Origin: an uncultured Burkholderiales bacterium | GTDB taxonomy: Bacteria > Pseudomonadota > Gammaproteobacteria > Burkholderiales > Burkholderiaceae_C | Length of the DNA: 36,865 nucleotides | Direction of reading: 5' to 3' | Assembly (NCBI GenBank): GCA_903935585.1 | Contig: CAIZSE010000078.1 | Coordinates: forward strand, 1 to 36,865 | Shown here: positions 1-9,814 of the stretch, one piece after another | Numbering within the stretch: the stretch's first letter is position 1 | Layout: the number at the start of each line of letters is the position of its first letter | Notes under the pieces: model-generated | Databases searched by the model: none | What the model saw: only the letters and a program-made list of their open reading frames with translations | Told to the model about the DNA's origin: nothing | Program-made: the position numbers and the translations under genes

Positions 1-1
1 C

Positions 2-1987
2 CCCGTCAGCCTGATTGGCGCTTTTGCCATGATGGCTTTGGCGGGCTTCACCATCAACACCCTGACCTTGCTGGCGCTGGTGCTGGCCATTGGTCTGGTG
101 GTGGACGATGCGATCGTGGTGCTGGAAAACATTTATCGGCACATTGAAGAAGGCCTCGACCCGTTTTCTGCCGCCATCAAAGGGGTGCGTGAAATCAGTT
201 TCGCGGTGGTCGCCATGACCATGACACTGGCGGCCGTGTTCGCGCCCCTGGCCTTTACGCCCGGGCGCACGGGCAAGTTGTTTGGCGAGTTTGCGCTGGC
301 GCTGGCCGGGGCTGTGGTGGTGTCGGGTTTTGTTGCGCTGACCTTGTCGCCCATGCTCAGCTCAAAGCTCTTGCGCCACAACCCCAACCCCGGTTGGTTT
401 GACCGCAGCATGGAGCGCTGGCTCACAGCGCTGGCCAGTGGCTATGAAAACCTGTTGCGCCTGATTTTGACCCGTGCCCGCTGGGCGGTGGTGCTGGTGA
501 TGGTCGGTTCGGGTGTGGGCATTGCGCTGATTTACCCCACCATGAAGCAAGAGCTCGCTCCGCTGGAGGACAGGGGCACGATTTTGGCCACGGTCAACGC
601 GCCCGATGGCTCCACATTGGAATACACCGACCGCTACGCCCGTTCGCTGGAAAAATTTGGTCAAGCCTACCCGGAATTCGACCGTATTTTTGCCAACATG
701 GGCAACCCCACAGTGGGGCAGGGCACGGTGGTCTACCGGGCCGTTGACTGGGATGAGCGCAAGCGCACCACGCTGGAAATTGCCCGCGAACTGGGCGCCA
801 AGTTCAACAGCTTGCCGGGCGTGAATGCTTTTCCGATCACCCCGCCATCGCTGGGTCAAGGTTTCCGTGAGCGCCCCTTGAATTTCGTGATCCAGACCTC
901 GGACAGTTACCAGAACCTGAACCTGCTGACCCGGCAGATGATGGACGAAATCGCCAAGAACCCGGGCATCTTGTCGCCCGATGTGGACTTGCGTTTGAAC
1001 AAACCCGAACTGCGTGTGGAGGTGGACCGCGTCAAGGCCGCCGAGTTGGGGGTGAGCATTGAAGTGGTGGCTAAAACCATTGAGACCATGCTGGGCGGTC
1101 GCGTGGTGACGCGCTACAAGCGCGATGCCGAGCAGTACGACGTGATTGTGCAAACCCTGCCGTCGGCCCGCAACACGCCTGACGACATCGACGTGATCCA
1201 GGTACGCGGGCGCAACGACACCATGATCCCGCTGTCGAGCCTGGTCAAAGTGCGTGAAAGTGTGTCGCCCCGGGAGTTGAACCACTTCGGTCAGCGTCGC
1301 TCGGTGTCTATCACGGCCAACCTGGCCCCCGACTATTCTCTGGGTGAAGCCCTCAAATTCATGGACGAAACCGCTGCCAAGATCCTCAAGCCCGGTTACA
1401 CCACCGAGCTGAATGGCACCTCGCGCGAGTTCAAGAACTCTCAAGGCGCTTTGGTGATTGTCTTTGTACTGGCGCTGTTCTTCATCTTTTTGGTGTTGGC
1501 CGCTCAGTTTGAAAGTTTCATTGACCCCTTGGTGATCATGCTGTCGGTGCCCTTGTCCATGATCGGGGCTTTGCTGGCGCTCAAGTTCACGGGCGGATCG
1601 CTCAATGTGTATTCGCAGATCGGCTTGATCACCCTGGTGGGCCTGATCACCAAGCACGGCATCCTGATCGTGGAGTTCACCAACCAGTTGCGCGAGCAGG
1701 GACTGGCCACGCAAGACGCATTGATCAAGGCTTCGGCCCAGCGTTTGCGCCCGATCCTGATGACCACCGGTGCCATGGTGCTGGGGGCAGTGCCGCTGGC
1801 GCTGGCCACCGGGGCGGGGGCTGAGAGCCGCACGCAAATCGGCTGGGTGATTGTGGGCGGCATGAGCCTGGGCACTTTGCTGGCCATCTTTGTGGTGCCC
1901 ACCATGTACTCGCTGTTGGCCCGCAAGGCGGTGCCCGGCCCGAACAAGGCTATTGCGCTGGACGATCCTTCAGCAGTGAGTCACTGA
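2..1987 (+). CDS. RND multidrug efflux permease, C-terminal part (5' truncated)
   Basis: Inner-membrane proton-driven permease of the AcrB/HAE1 type, which pumps drugs or other amphiphiles out through a tripartite complex with a periplasmic adaptor and an outer-membrane channel. The frame is open from base 2, reading PVSLIGAFAMM just before the first internal Met, so the gene begins outside the window. Seen: the TM4 motif GLVVDDAIVVLEN with the paired Asp of the proton relay, a large periplasmic domain in the middle, and the TM10 stretch LVGLITKHGILIVEF carrying the conserved Lys. About 660 residues of a usual 1,020-1,060 are present. It ends at TGA, followed by a strong terminator. The adaptor gene is presumably upstream. 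Substrate cannot be told from the sequence. Confidence 0.93.
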   Translation, partial: PVSLIGAFAMMALAGFTINTLTLLALVLAIGLVVDDAIVVLENIYRHIEEGLDPFSAAIKGVREISFAVVAMTMTLAAVFAPLAFTPGRTGKLFGEFALALAGAVVVSGFVALTLSPMLSSKLLRHNPNPGWFDRSMERWLTALASGYENLLRLILTRARWAVVLVMVGSGVGIALIYPTMKQELAPLEDRGTILATVNAPDGSTLEYTDRYARSLEKFGQAYPEFDRIFANMGNPTVGQGTVVYRAVDWDERKRTTLEIARELGAKFNSLPGVNAFPITPPSLGQGFRERPLNFVIQTSDSYQNLNLLTRQMMDEIAKNPGILSPDVDLRLNKPELRVEVDRVKAAELGVSIEVVAKTIETMLGGRVVTRYKRDAEQYDVIVQTLPSARNTPDDIDVIQVRGRNDTMIPLSSLVKVRESVSPRELNHFGQRRSVSITANLAPDYSLGEALKFMDETAAKILKPGYTTELNGTSREFKNSQGALVIVFVLALFFIFLVLAAQFESFIDPLVIMLSVPLSMIGALLALKFTGGSLNVYSQIGLITLVGLITKHGILIVEFTNQLREQGLATQDALIKASAQRLRPILMTTGAMVLGAVPLALATGAGAESRTQIGWVIVGGMSLGTLLAIFVVPTMYSLLARKAVPGPNKAIALDDPSAVSH

Positions 1988-2021
1988 TTGACCCATTGAG
2001 CGCCACATCGTTGGCGTGTCA

Positions 2022-2057
2022 CCATGAAAAAAGCGGCATCAGCCGCTTTTTTCATGG
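2022..2057. terminator. Bidirectional Rho-independent terminator
   Basis: A perfect 16-bp inverted repeat (2022-2037 with 2042-2057) has a 4-base loop, ATCA. A GC core AGCGGC/GCCGCT is flanked by A6 on one side and T6 on the other, so it can stop transcription from both directions. It sits between the convergent RND pump gene and moeA. Confidence 0.9.
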
Positions 2058-2077
2058 AAGTTGGAGAGGCTTGTGTT

Positions 2078-3376
2078 TTACAGATGCCCGTCAAACATCA
2101 TCACGTCCACCGCGTCCCCCACGGCCACGTTGCCCTGGGCGTGGCCCAACACGATCAGGCCGTTGGCCTGCACCATGGAGCTGAGCACGCCGGAACCCTG
2201 GTTGCCGGTGATGCTGACTTGCAGTTCACCCCATGCGTTGGTGCTGACGATGCCCCGCTGGTATTCGGTGCGGCCGGGTTTTTTGCGCAGGGCTTCGGTG
2301 CTTTTGGCTTTGAGCATCGGCAAGGCAGGCGCTTGCCAGCCCATGAGCTGCTGCAGGGCCGGGCGCACAAAAGCGGCAAAGGTCACCATCACGGCCACCG
2401 GGTTGCCTGGCAAACCAAACAGCACCGCTGAGCGATCACCTTGGCGAATGCGTCCCACGGCCATGGGGCGGCCGGGGCGCATGGCGATGCGCCAGAAGGC
2501 CACGTCACCCAGCTTTTTCATCATGGCTTTGGTGTAATCGGCCTCGCCCACGCTCACGCCACCGCTGGTGATGATGGCGTCGGCCTGAGTGGCGACCTCT
2601 TTGAAGGCTTGCTCCAGGGCGGCGGGTTCGTCGCGCACCACGCCCATGTCGATCAGCTCGCAACCCAGGGCTTGCACCATGCCGGCCACGGTGTAGCGGT
2701 TGCTGTCGTACACGGCGCCCTCACGAGGTGCCTCACCCAGACTCAAAATTTCGTCACCGGTCGAAAAATAGGCCACTTTCGGACGGCGCCAGACCGGCAC
2801 GGTGGGCAGCCCCAGGCTGGCCAGCAGGCCGCAGGCTGCAGGGCTCAGGCGGGTGCCGGCCTGCAAGGCGGGCTGGCCGGCCATCAGGTCTTCGCCCAAC
2901 AGGCGGCGGTTGTCGCCTGCCTGCAGCAGGCCAGGGGGTATTTGCACGGTGTCGCCATTCCCCTGAACAAGCTCTTGGGGGGCCACGGTGTCCAGCCCGG
3001 CAGGCATGATGGCCCCGGTCATGATGCGCACACATTCCCCGCTTTGCACATGGCCCTGCCAAGCCGCACCCGCAAAAGCTGTCCCCACTGATTTCAGCGT
3101 GGTGGGTTCTTTGGCCAGCAGGTCAGCGCCGCAAAGGGCATAGCCGTCCATGGCCGAGTTGTCGTGCGGTGGCACGCTGATGGGCGAGACCACGTCTTGC
3201 GCCAGGATGCGGCCATGAGCCTGCATCAGGGGCACGATTTCGTGCTCGCGCACTGGCTGAACCAGTTGGGCCAGAAAGTCGTTCACAAGTCGGGCCGACA
3301 AAGCCTGCGGGTCGTAGCCTTGCAGGCGCTCGGCGATCTCGTTCAGGGAAAGCTTTGGAGACATGGGCGTGGTCAT
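2078..3376 (-). CDS. moeA: Molybdopterin molybdenumtransferase MoeA
   Basis: Inserts molybdate into adenylylated molybdopterin in the cytoplasm, the last common step of molybdenum cofactor synthesis. About 432 residues, normal for the family. Seen: the N-terminal stretch AHGRILAQDVVSPISVPPHDNSAMDGYA, the MoCF-type core SGGVSVGEADYTKAMM, and FGLPGNPVAVMVTF followed by a C-terminal beta domain. The start was put at the ATG at 3376 (MTTPMSPK); an ATG at 3364 gives MSPKLSL and is about equally good, and neither has a clear Shine-Dalgarno. It is the last gene of moaA-mobA-moeA, separated from mobA by about 60 bp. Confidence 0.95.
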   Translation of the reverse strand: MTTPMSPKLSLNEIAERLQGYDPQALSARLVNDFLAQLVQPVREHEIVPLMQAHGRILAQDVVSPISVPPHDNSAMDGYALCGADLLAKEPTTLKSVGTAFAGAAWQGHVQSGECVRIMTGAIMPAGLDTVAPQELVQGNGDTVQIPPGLLQAGDNRRLLGEDLMAGQPALQAGTRLSPAACGLLASLGLPTVPVWRRPKVAYFSTGDEILSLGEAPREGAVYDSNRYTVAGMVQALGCELIDMGVVRDEPAALEQAFKEVATQADAIITSGGVSVGEADYTKAMMKKLGDVAFWRIAMRPGRPMAVGRIRQGDRSAVLFGLPGNPVAVMVTFAAFVRPALQQLMGWQAPALPMLKAKSTEALRKKPGRTEYQRGIVSTNAWGELQVSITGNQGSGVLSSMVQANGLIVLGHAQGNVAVGDAVDVMMFDGHL

Positions 3377-3440
3377 GGTCTGAGCTGCCAGAGCTTGGCA
3401 AGGGGAGGGCAAGGGGAGGTCAAGAGAGGGGCAACGGGAA

Positions 3441-4064
3441 TCAGAGCGCTTCGAGTTGCTGAAGTTCGGTCAGCGTATTGGCATTGGCGAAAGCATGGGC
3501 GCTGTCGCCGGGCTGGTCAAAGGGCACGATGGCGCAGCGGTGCTGGCCGGTCCAGGCGTCGATCTTTCGGCCTCCGCTTTGGGTGAACTTCACCAGGCTT
3601 TCGAGCAAGTCGATTTTGAGCAGACAAAACACGGGTTGCGGGCGCACCGCACCGTCGGCTTCGGGCGCAGCGGCCATGGCCATGTCGGCGTCTTGCGCGT
3701 TCATGGCTTCGTACAGTCGCTCTACCAGGTCGAGCGGAAACAGCGGTGTGTCGCAAGGCACCGTCAGCAGCAAAGGCGTTTCGCAGCGCTCAAGGCCGGT
3801 GAGGAAACCGGCCAGCGGTCCGGCAAAGCCATCGATGCTGTCGGGCCAGACGGGCGCGCCCAGCGATTCGTAGGCCGACAGGTTGCGGTTGGCGTTGATG
3901 AGCACTTCTTGCAGTGGCAAGCTTTGCAGTTGAAGTCGCATCAGGGTTTGCAGCGCCAGTGGCAGTCCGCGAAAGTTTTGCAGGCCTTTGTCGATGCCGC
4001 CCATGCGCGAACCACGCCCGCCGGCCAAAATCAAACCGGTGATCCCTGCTGCGTTGATGTTCAT
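3441..4064 (-). CDS. mobA: Molybdenum cofactor guanylyltransferase MobA
   Basis: Transfers GMP from GTP to Mo-molybdopterin to make the bis-MGD cofactor of DMSO-reductase-family enzymes. 207 residues. The nucleotidyltransferase signature [11 protein letters not shown] is at residues 13-23 with Lys26 following, and PCDTPLFP is the metal-binding Asp segment of the family. The ATG at 4064 ([16 protein letters not shown]) was chosen because the glycine-rich loop then lies about 12 residues in, as in homologues. The gene starts 5 bp after the moaA stop, so the two are probably translated from one message. MobA implies that the cell uses bis-MGD enzymes such as nitrate reductase or formate dehydrogenase; none is in this window. 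Confidence 0.94.
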   Translation of the reverse strand: MNINAAGITGLILAGGRGSRMGGIDKGLQNFRGLPLALQTLMRLQLQSLPLQEVLINANRNLSAYESLGAPVWPDSIDGFAGPLAGFLTGLERCETPLLLTVPCDTPLFPLDLVERLYEAMNAQDADMAMAAAPEADGAVRPQPVFCLLKIDLLESLVKFTQSGGRKIDAWTGQHRCAIVPFDQPGDSAHAFANANTLTELQQLEAL

Positions 4065-4069
4065 GGCGC

Positions 4070-5212
4070 TCAGCCTCCGATGTAGCTCATTTCCACCCTG
4101 CGGCCAGGGCCACTGGGGGTGTCCGGCCCGCGCAGGCTGCGCAGCACCGAATATTGGTCGGTGCGGCCCCGCCAGATGGCGTCCACGGTGGCGGCCAGCG
4201 TGGTGTCGGTTTGGCTGGGGTCGCGCAACAGCTGTCGCAAGTCGTAGCCCTGGCTGGCAAACAAACACAAATACAGGCGCCCTTCGGTAGACAGGCGGGC
4301 CCGGTTGCAGTCGCCGCAAAAGGCTTGGGTCACGCTGCTGATCACGCCGACTTCGCCCAATGCCGGGTCATGCTCGCCCTGGGCATTGGCGTAGCCCCAG
4401 CGCTCGGCCGTTTCACCCGGGGCTGAAGGGGTGAGTTGCACCAGCGGCAACTCGGTTTGCAACAGGCGGATCACCTCGGCGCTGGGCATTACTTCGTCCA
4501 TGCACCAGCCGTTGGTGGCACCTACGTCCATGTATTCGATGAAGCGCAGCACGATGCCGGTGCCCCGAAAATGCCGGGCCATGGGCAAAATTTCATGTTC
4601 GTTGGTGCCGTGCTTGACCACCATATTGACCTTGATCGGCCCCAGCCCAACCGCTCGGGCCGCTTCGATGCCCGCCAGCACATCGTCCACCGGAAAATCC
4701 ACATCGTTCATTTTCCGAAATACAGCATCGTCCAGTCCGTCCAGGCTCACCGTGATGCGTTGCAGGCCCGCGTCTTTCAGGCTCTGGGCTTTTCGGACCA
4801 GCAGCGAGCCGTTGGTGGTCAGCGTCAAATCGAGTGGTTGGCCGTCAGGCGTGCGCAGCGCGGCCAGTTGTTCGATCAGTAGCTCAATGTTTTTGCGCAG
4901 CAGCGGCTCACCCCCGGTCAGGCGTATTTTGCGCACCCCGCGGCCCACGAACACGCTGGCAGTGCGGGTGATTTCCTCAAAGCTCAGCAAGTGGCTGTGT
5001 GGCAGGTAGGCGTAGTCCTTGTCAAAGACCTCCTTGGGCATGCAGTAGCTGCATCGGAAGTTGCATCGGTCGGTCACGCTGATGCGCAAATCGGTGAGCG
5101 GGCGGTGCAGGCCATCCAAGGGCAATGTGCTCAGGTCTTGCCCCTGGGCCGTCGAGGGCAAGGGCAGACTGGGATGGCGCTGGTCAACCAGCGGAATGAC
5201 GCGTTCAGACAT
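4070..5212 (-). CDS. moaA: GTP 3',8-cyclase MoaA (radical SAM)
   Basis: Catalyses the first step of molybdenum cofactor synthesis, the radical-SAM cyclisation of GTP to 3',8-cyclo-GTP. About 380 residues. Seen: the N-terminal [4Fe-4S] motif CNFRCSYC (Cys50, 54, 57), the SAM-binding GGEP, a second cluster motif near the C terminus beginning [10 protein letters not shown] with a third Cys in LCLF, and the terminal Gly-Gly that is functionally important in MoaA. The ATG at 5212 (MSERVIPL) was preferred to a GTG at 5239. A roughly 35-residue extension before the catalytic core is common in betaproteobacteria. It is the first gene of moaA-mobA-moeA. Confidence 0.96.
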   Translation of the reverse strand: MSERVIPLVDQRHPSLPLPSTAQGQDLSTLPLDGLHRPLTDLRISVTDRCNFRCSYCMPKEVFDKDYAYLPHSHLLSFEEITRTASVFVGRGVRKIRLTGGEPLLRKNIELLIEQLAALRTPDGQPLDLTLTTNGSLLVRKAQSLKDAGLQRITVSLDGLDDAVFRKMNDVDFPVDDVLAGIEAARAVGLGPIKVNMVVKHGTNEHEILPMARHFRGTGIVLRFIEYMDVGATNGWCMDEVMPSAEVIRLLQTELPLVQLTPSAPGETAERWGYANAQGEHDPALGEVGVISSVTQAFCGDCNRARLSTEGRLYLCLFASQGYDLRQLLRDPSQTDTTLAATVDAIWRGRTDQYSVLRSLRGPDTPSGPGRRVEMSYIGG

Positions 5213-5299
5213 GGGGGTTGATTGTGCCCGAGCCACCACGCCTGTGGTGCGGTATGGTCAAGTTTGCAGGTTTGAAGCCACGTGAACAGCTTGGCGGCT

Positions 5300-6733
5300 T
5301 TAACCGTGGGCGATGGCCACGGTTTTGAGGGTGGTGAAGCCCAGCAGGGCTTCAAAGCCTTTTTCACGTCCGTAGCCAGAAGATTTGACGCCGCCAAAGG
5401 GCAACTCAACGCCACCGCCTGCGCCGTAGTTGTTGATGAACACCTGGCCGCTGCGCACCCGCTTGGCCATGCGGAACTGGCGGCTGCCATCGCGTGTCCA
5501 GATGCCTGCCACCAAGCCAAACTCGGTGGCGTTGGCCAATTCAACCGCATGGTCTTCGTCTTTGAAGGCCATGGCCGACAGGATCGGACCGAACACTTCT
5601 TCTTGCGCCAGGCGGTGCATCACGGGCACATCGCGCAGCAAGGTGGGGGCCTGGTAAAAGCCACCCGCAGGCACGCCCTTGGCAATCTGGCCCTGCGCGA
5701 CAGTGGCGATGCCATCGGCTTTGGCCTGGTCCAGAAAGCCGCTGACGCGCTCGAGTTGGCTGGCGCGAATCAGCGGGCCCAGATCCAGGTTCATGGTGGC
5801 TGAGCCGGCTTGCAGGCGGCTGAACGCTTCGCCCAGACGATTCAAAAGCGGCTCGTAAATGGACTGCTGGATCAGCACGCGCGAACCTGCGCTGCAGGTC
5901 TGGCCCGCGTTCTGCACGATGGCGTTGACCACCACCGGAATGGCGGCGTCCAGATCGGCGTCTTCAAAAATGATCTGCGGGCTTTTGCCCCCCAACTCCA
6001 GTGTGACGGGGCAATGCCGCTCCGCCGCCACTTGCTGGATCAGGGTGCCCACCCGGGGGCTGCCCGTGAAGCTGATGTGGTCAATGCCGGGGTGCCGCGC
6101 CAGCGCATCGCCCACTTCGTGGCCATAGCCGGTGACGATGTTGATGGCCCCGGGCGGAAAGCCCACTTCGGCGGCCAGTTGTGCCACCCGGATCAGTGAC
6201 AGGCAAGCGTCTTCGGCCGGTTTGACCACGCAGGCATTGCCTGCAGCCAGGGCGCCCCCCACGCTGCGCCCGAAAATCTGCATCGGGTAGTTCCAGGGAA
6301 TGACATGGCCCGTGACGCCGTGCGGCTCACGCCAGGTCAGCACGCTGTAGCCGTTTTGGTAGGGCAGGGTTTCACCGTGCAGCTTGTCGCATGAGCCGGC
6401 ATAAAACTCGAAATACCGCGCCAGCGCGACCGAGTCTGCGGCCGCCTGCTTGGTGGGTTTGCCGCAGTCGCGTTGTTCCAGTGCTGCCAGTTCAGCTGCG
6501 TGCTCACCCACTTTTTGCGACAGCTTCATCAAGAGGCGGCCACGTTCCATGGCGCTGAGTTGGCCCCAAGGGCCATTGAAGGCGGCGCGGGCGGCTTGCA
6601 CGGCCTGGTCGATGTCGGCAGCCTGGCTGCGCGGAATCTGGTCAAACACCTGACCGTCAGACGGGTCAAGCACATCAATGGTTTGCCCGGCCAGGGCGGG
6701 AACGGAGAGGTTGGCGATGAAATTCTTTTGCAT
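5300..6733 (-). CDS. NAD(P)+-dependent aldehyde dehydrogenase
   Basis: Soluble ALDH-superfamily enzyme that oxidises an aldehyde to its acid. 477 residues, the usual length. Seen: the oxyanion-hole Asn148 in VIPWNYP, general base Glu246 in LELGGKSP, and the catalytic nucleophile Cys280 in NAGQTCSAGS, so the active site is complete. The ATG at 6733 (MQKNFIANLS) was used; longer TTG-initiated forms reach 6802. It most resembles betaine-aldehyde, gamma-aminobutyraldehyde or vanillin-type dehydrogenases, but substrate cannot be assigned. Neighbours (moaA downstream, hppA upstream past a terminator) give no pathway clue, so it is probably monocistronic. Confidence 0.88.
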   Translation of the reverse strand: MQKNFIANLSVPALAGQTIDVLDPSDGQVFDQIPRSQAADIDQAVQAARAAFNGPWGQLSAMERGRLLMKLSQKVGEHAAELAALEQRDCGKPTKQAAADSVALARYFEFYAGSCDKLHGETLPYQNGYSVLTWREPHGVTGHVIPWNYPMQIFGRSVGGALAAGNACVVKPAEDACLSLIRVAQLAAEVGFPPGAINIVTGYGHEVGDALARHPGIDHISFTGSPRVGTLIQQVAAERHCPVTLELGGKSPQIIFEDADLDAAIPVVVNAIVQNAGQTCSAGSRVLIQQSIYEPLLNRLGEAFSRLQAGSATMNLDLGPLIRASQLERVSGFLDQAKADGIATVAQGQIAKGVPAGGFYQAPTLLRDVPVMHRLAQEEVFGPILSAMAFKDEDHAVELANATEFGLVAGIWTRDGSRQFRMAKRVRSGQVFINNYGAGGGVELPFGGVKSSGYGREKGFEALLGFTTLKTVAIAHG

Positions 6734-6820
6734 CGCGCCATTGTGAACCTGTGGTGTGATTTGAAAATCACCCATGGGACATCTGTCGGCGTCATGGGCC
6801 AAAAGATGACCAGGCCCATG

Positions 6821-6846
6821 AAAAAGGCCCGCAACTGCGGGCCTTC
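6821..6846 (-). terminator. Rho-independent terminator of hppA
   Basis: Read on the minus strand: a 9-bp GC-rich stem AAGGCCCGC/GCGGGCCTT (6824-6832 with 6837-6845, loop AACT in plus-strand terms) followed by a run of T (plus-strand A5 at 6821-6825). It lies 18 bp past the hppA stop. Confidence 0.85.
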
Positions 6847-6863
6847 GAAGGGTTCGGTCAGGC

Positions 6864-8933
6864 TTAACCCCCGTGAAACTTCATCACCAGCGGCACGATC
6901 AAAAGCGCCACGATGTTGATGATCTTGATCAACGGGTTGATGGCTGGGCCTGCGGTGTCCTTGTAGGGGTCGCCTACGGTGTCACCGGTGACAGCTGCCT
7001 TGTGCGCTTCGGAGCCTTTGCCACCGTGGTGGCCGTCTTCGATGTACTTTTTGGCGTTGTCCCAAGCACCGCCACCGGTACACATCGAGATGGCCACAAA
7101 CAAGCCGGTGATGATGGTGCCCATCAGCAAACCGCCCAGCGCCTTGGGGCCGAGAATCAAGCCGACCAGTACAGGGACAACGACCGGCAGCAAGCTCGGG
7201 ATGATCATTTCCTTGATGGCGGCGCTGGTCAGCATGTCCACAGCCTTGCCGTATTCGGGCTTGGCAGTGCCTTCCATGATGCCGGGGATCTCCTTGAACT
7301 GGCGACGCACCTCGACCACCACGCTGCCTGCAGCGCGGCCCACGGCTTCCATGGCCATGGCGCCAAACAGGTAAGGAATCAGTCCGCCAATGAACAGGCC
7401 GATGATCACCAGCGGGTCGGACAGGTCAAAGCTGATGGCTTTGCCATACGACTCCAGCTTGTGGGTGTAGTCGGCAAACAGCACCAGCGAGGCCAGACCG
7501 GCCGAACCGATGGCATAACCCTTGGTCACGGCCTTGGTGGTGTTGCCCACCGCGTCCAGCGGGTCGGTGACGGCGCGCACACTGCTGGGCAGTTCTGCCA
7601 TTTCGGCAATGCCGCCCGCGTTGTCGGTGATGGGGCCATAGGCATCCAATGCCACCACAATGCCTGCCATGGACAGCATGGACGTGGCCGCCACGGCGAT
7701 CCCGTACAAGCCTGCCAGCGCATACGCTGTCCAGATGGCCAGGCAAACGAACATCACGGGCCAGGCGGTGGAGCGCATGGACACGCCCAGGCCGGCAATG
7801 ATGTTGGTGCCGTGACCGGTGGTCGAGGCTTGGGCGATGTGCTGCACCGGGGCGTACTGCGTGCCGGTGTAGAACTCGGTGATCCAGACCAGGGCAGCGG
7901 TGAGCACCAGACCGACGGCGCAAGCACCAAACAGCTTCATTTGTGCGCCCGTTCCGCCCAGGGCGTTGTCGGGCATGAGCCAGGTGGTGACAAAGTAAAA
8001 CGCCACCAGTGAGAGCAGGCCCGCAATGGCCAGGCCTTTGTAGAGCGCGGGCATCACGTTGGTCATGCCGGGTGAGGCTTTGACAAAGAAACAGCCAATG
8101 ATGGAGGCGATGATGGACACCGCGCCCAGAGCCAGCGGGTACAGCACGGCTTGGCCCGGAGCCGCCGAGATCAGCAGGGCGCCCAGCACCATGGTGGCGA
8201 TCAGGGTCACGGCATAGGTCTCGAACAAGTCGGCCGCCATGCCGGCGCAGTCGCCCACGTTGTCGCCCACGTTGTCGGCGATCACGGCAGGGTTGCGCGG
8301 GTCGTCTTCAGGGATGCCTGCCTCTACCTTGCCCACCAGGTCGGCGCCCACGTCAGCGCCTTTGGTGAAAATGCCGCCGCCCAGACGCGCAAAGATAGAG
8401 ATCAGTGACGAGCCAAAAGCAAAACCAATCAAGGGGTTGAGCAAGGTGGCGAGGTTTTTGTCGGGTGTCAGATTGCCATTGCCCACCAAAAACCAGTAAA
8501 AACCGGTGACCCCCAAAAGGCCCAGTCCGACCACCAGCATGCCGGTGATGGCGCCACCCCGAAAGGCCACATCCAGCGCCGGGCCAATGCCCTTTGTTGC
8601 AGCTTGCGCGGTGCGCACGTTGGCCCGCACAGACACGTTCATGCCGATGAAACCGCAAGCGCCCGAGAGGACGGCGCCAATCACAAAACCGACGGCAGTG
8701 ATGCCATCCAGAAAAAGCCCCATGAGAATGGTCAGTACCACGCCGACGACGGCGATGGTTTTGTACTGGCGGGCCAGGTACGCGGCGGCACCTGCCTGAA
8801 TGGCTGCTGAGATTTCCTGCATCCGGGCATTGCCGGCATCTTGGGAAAGGATCCACCCTCGGGCCCAAATGCCGTAAGCCACGGCAATCAGACCACATAC
8901 GAGCGCCAGAATAAGCGCAGAATTTCCTGTCAT
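6864..8933 (-). CDS. hppA: Membrane-bound proton-translocating pyrophosphatase (K+-insensitive type)
   Basis: Integral membrane H+-PPase that couples pyrophosphate hydrolysis to proton export. 689 residues with about 16 hydrophobic segments. Seen: the substrate-binding loop [27 protein letters not shown] in pieces, and the Mg-PPi motif DNVGDNVGD starting at Asp220. In [10 protein letters not shown], Lys467 and Thr470 occupy the two positions that mark the K+-independent subfamily (Lys/Thr instead of Ala/Gly), so no potassium requirement is expected. The ATG at 8933 was chosen because GAGGAG lies 8 bases upstream and MTGNSALIL starts the first helix. It is divergent from the soluble pyrophosphatase gene, and its leader carries a strong hairpin. 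Confidence 0.96.
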   Translation of the reverse strand: MTGNSALILALVCGLIAVAYGIWARGWILSQDAGNARMQEISAAIQAGAAAYLARQYKTIAVVGVVLTILMGLFLDGITAVGFVIGAVLSGACGFIGMNVSVRANVRTAQAATKGIGPALDVAFRGGAITGMLVVGLGLLGVTGFYWFLVGNGNLTPDKNLATLLNPLIGFAFGSSLISIFARLGGGIFTKGADVGADLVGKVEAGIPEDDPRNPAVIADNVGDNVGDCAGMAADLFETYAVTLIATMVLGALLISAAPGQAVLYPLALGAVSIIASIIGCFFVKASPGMTNVMPALYKGLAIAGLLSLVAFYFVTTWLMPDNALGGTGAQMKLFGACAVGLVLTAALVWITEFYTGTQYAPVQHIAQASTTGHGTNIIAGLGVSMRSTAWPVMFVCLAIWTAYALAGLYGIAVAATSMLSMAGIVVALDAYGPITDNAGGIAEMAELPSSVRAVTDPLDAVGNTTKAVTKGYAIGSAGLASLVLFADYTHKLESYGKAISFDLSDPLVIIGLFIGGLIPYLFGAMAMEAVGRAAGSVVVEVRRQFKEIPGIMEGTAKPEYGKAVDMLTSAAIKEMIIPSLLPVVVPVLVGLILGPKALGGLLMGTIITGLFVAISMCTGGGAWDNAKKYIEDGHHGGKGSEAHKAAVTGDTVGDPYKDTAGPAINPLIKIINIVALLIVPLVMKFHGG

Positions 8934-8969
8934 CGTTGAACTCCTCGATGGTTGTCGCTGAACAGAGGT

Positions 8970-9001
8970 GCAACGCGCTGGAGGCACCTCCATGGCGTTG
9001 C
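8970..9001 (-). other. Stem-loop in the hppA leader
   Basis: A two-part dyad: GCAACGC (8970-8976) pairs with GCGTTGC (8995-9001), and inside it TGGAG pairs with CTCCA around a GCAC loop, separated from the outer stem by a 2x2 internal loop. It lies 36-68 bases upstream of the hppA start codon and well clear of ppa. There is no T-run after it on either strand, so it is not an intrinsic terminator. It could be an mRNA leader structure of hppA or a DNA operator; function unknown. Confidence 0.5.
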
Positions 9002-9149
9002 TTCCTCGACCGCCGAAACCGGAGAACGATTGGCCAACCGTTCATTAAAGGGGCAGAGCCGGGCTGTGCGCAAGGCCTGTGAAAGTAAAATCGGGGTTAA
9101 TCCCTAGCGATTTGTAATTTTTTTAACTTTTAACAAAGAGACCCGCAAG

Positions 9150-9686
9150 ATGGCCCTCGACAACGTCACCCCCGGCAAAAAAGTGCCCGAATCCTTCAAC
9201 GTGATCATTGAGATCCCGATGAATGCCGACCCGATCAAGTACGAAGTGGACAAGGAAACCGGTGCCATTTTTGTGGACCGTTTCATGGGCACCGCCATGC
9301 ATTACCCCACCAACTACGGTTATGTGCCCAAAACCATCGCTGGCGATGGCGACCCTGTGGATGTGCTGGTGATCACGCCGTTTCCGTTGATTCCAGGGGT
9401 CGTCGTACCCTGCCGCGCCATTGGCATCTTGCTGATGGAAGACGAAGGTGGGCAAGACGGCAAAGTGCTGGCTGTGCCGATCGACAAGATCCTGCCCATC
9501 TACACCCACTGGCAAAAGCCTGAAGACATGAACAAGTTGCGGCTGTCGCAGATTGCCCACTTCTTTGAGCACTACAAAGACCTTGAGCCCGGCAAATGGG
9601 TCAAGATTGTGGGTTGGGAGGGCAAGGACGCTGCCCACAAGGAAATTCTGGACGGCATCGCCAAATACAACGAAGCCAAGGCCTGA
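9150..9686 (+). CDS. ppa: Soluble inorganic pyrophosphatase, family I
   Basis: Cytoplasmic Mg2+-dependent hydrolysis of pyrophosphate to phosphate, pulling biosynthetic reactions forward. 178 residues, typical of hexameric bacterial family I enzymes. The family signature DGDPVDVLV contains metal-binding Asp66, Asp68 and Asp71. Other conserved parts are YEVDKETG, DRF and MHYPTNYGYVP. The ATG at 9150 follows AAAGAGACC, a fair ribosome-binding site. It is divergent from hppA across 216 bp, so both cellular PPi-consuming enzymes are transcribed from one intergenic region. The upstream 60 bases are very AT-rich, as expected for a strong promoter, but I could not fix clear -35/-10 boxes. Confidence 0.97.
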   Translation: MALDNVTPGKKVPESFNVIIEIPMNADPIKYEVDKETGAIFVDRFMGTAMHYPTNYGYVPKTIAGDGDPVDVLVITPFPLIPGVVVPCRAIGILLMEDEGGQDGKVLAVPIDKILPIYTHWQKPEDMNKLRLSQIAHFFEHYKDLEPGKWVKIVGWEGKDAAHKEILDGIAKYNEAKA

Positions 9687-9781
9687 GTTCGCGGGCAGGT
9701 CGCACAGACCGGCCCGACGCAAATGCCAAGACCCTTGCAAAGCAACATCTCCCACTGACAGGGTTTTTGAGGCCACGAGAC

Positions 9782-9814
9782 GCCTGCCTGGTTTGCGCCA
9801 GGCAGGCTTTTTTT
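9782..9814 (+). terminator. Rho-independent terminator of ppa
   Basis: A perfect 10-bp stem GCCTGCCTGG/CCAGGCAGGC (9782-9791 with 9798-9807), loop TTTGCG, then T7. It is about 95 bp past the ppa stop and immediately before the convergent COG3146-type gene. Confidence 0.92.

Noticed and set aside
362..1837. 491-codon open frame antisense to the RND permease gene
   Set aside because: It is rich in His, Gln, Arg and Gly with no domain or hydrophobic pattern, as expected for the mirror of a GC-rich gene; the plus strand has clear RND motifs.
2441..3091. 216-codon plus-strand frame opposite moeA
   Set aside because: Mirror of moeA; His/Gly-rich with no recognisable domain.
6873..8012. 379-codon plus-strand frame opposite hppA
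   Set aside because: His/Gly/Gln-rich composition and no recognisable motif; hppA on the other strand is unambiguous.
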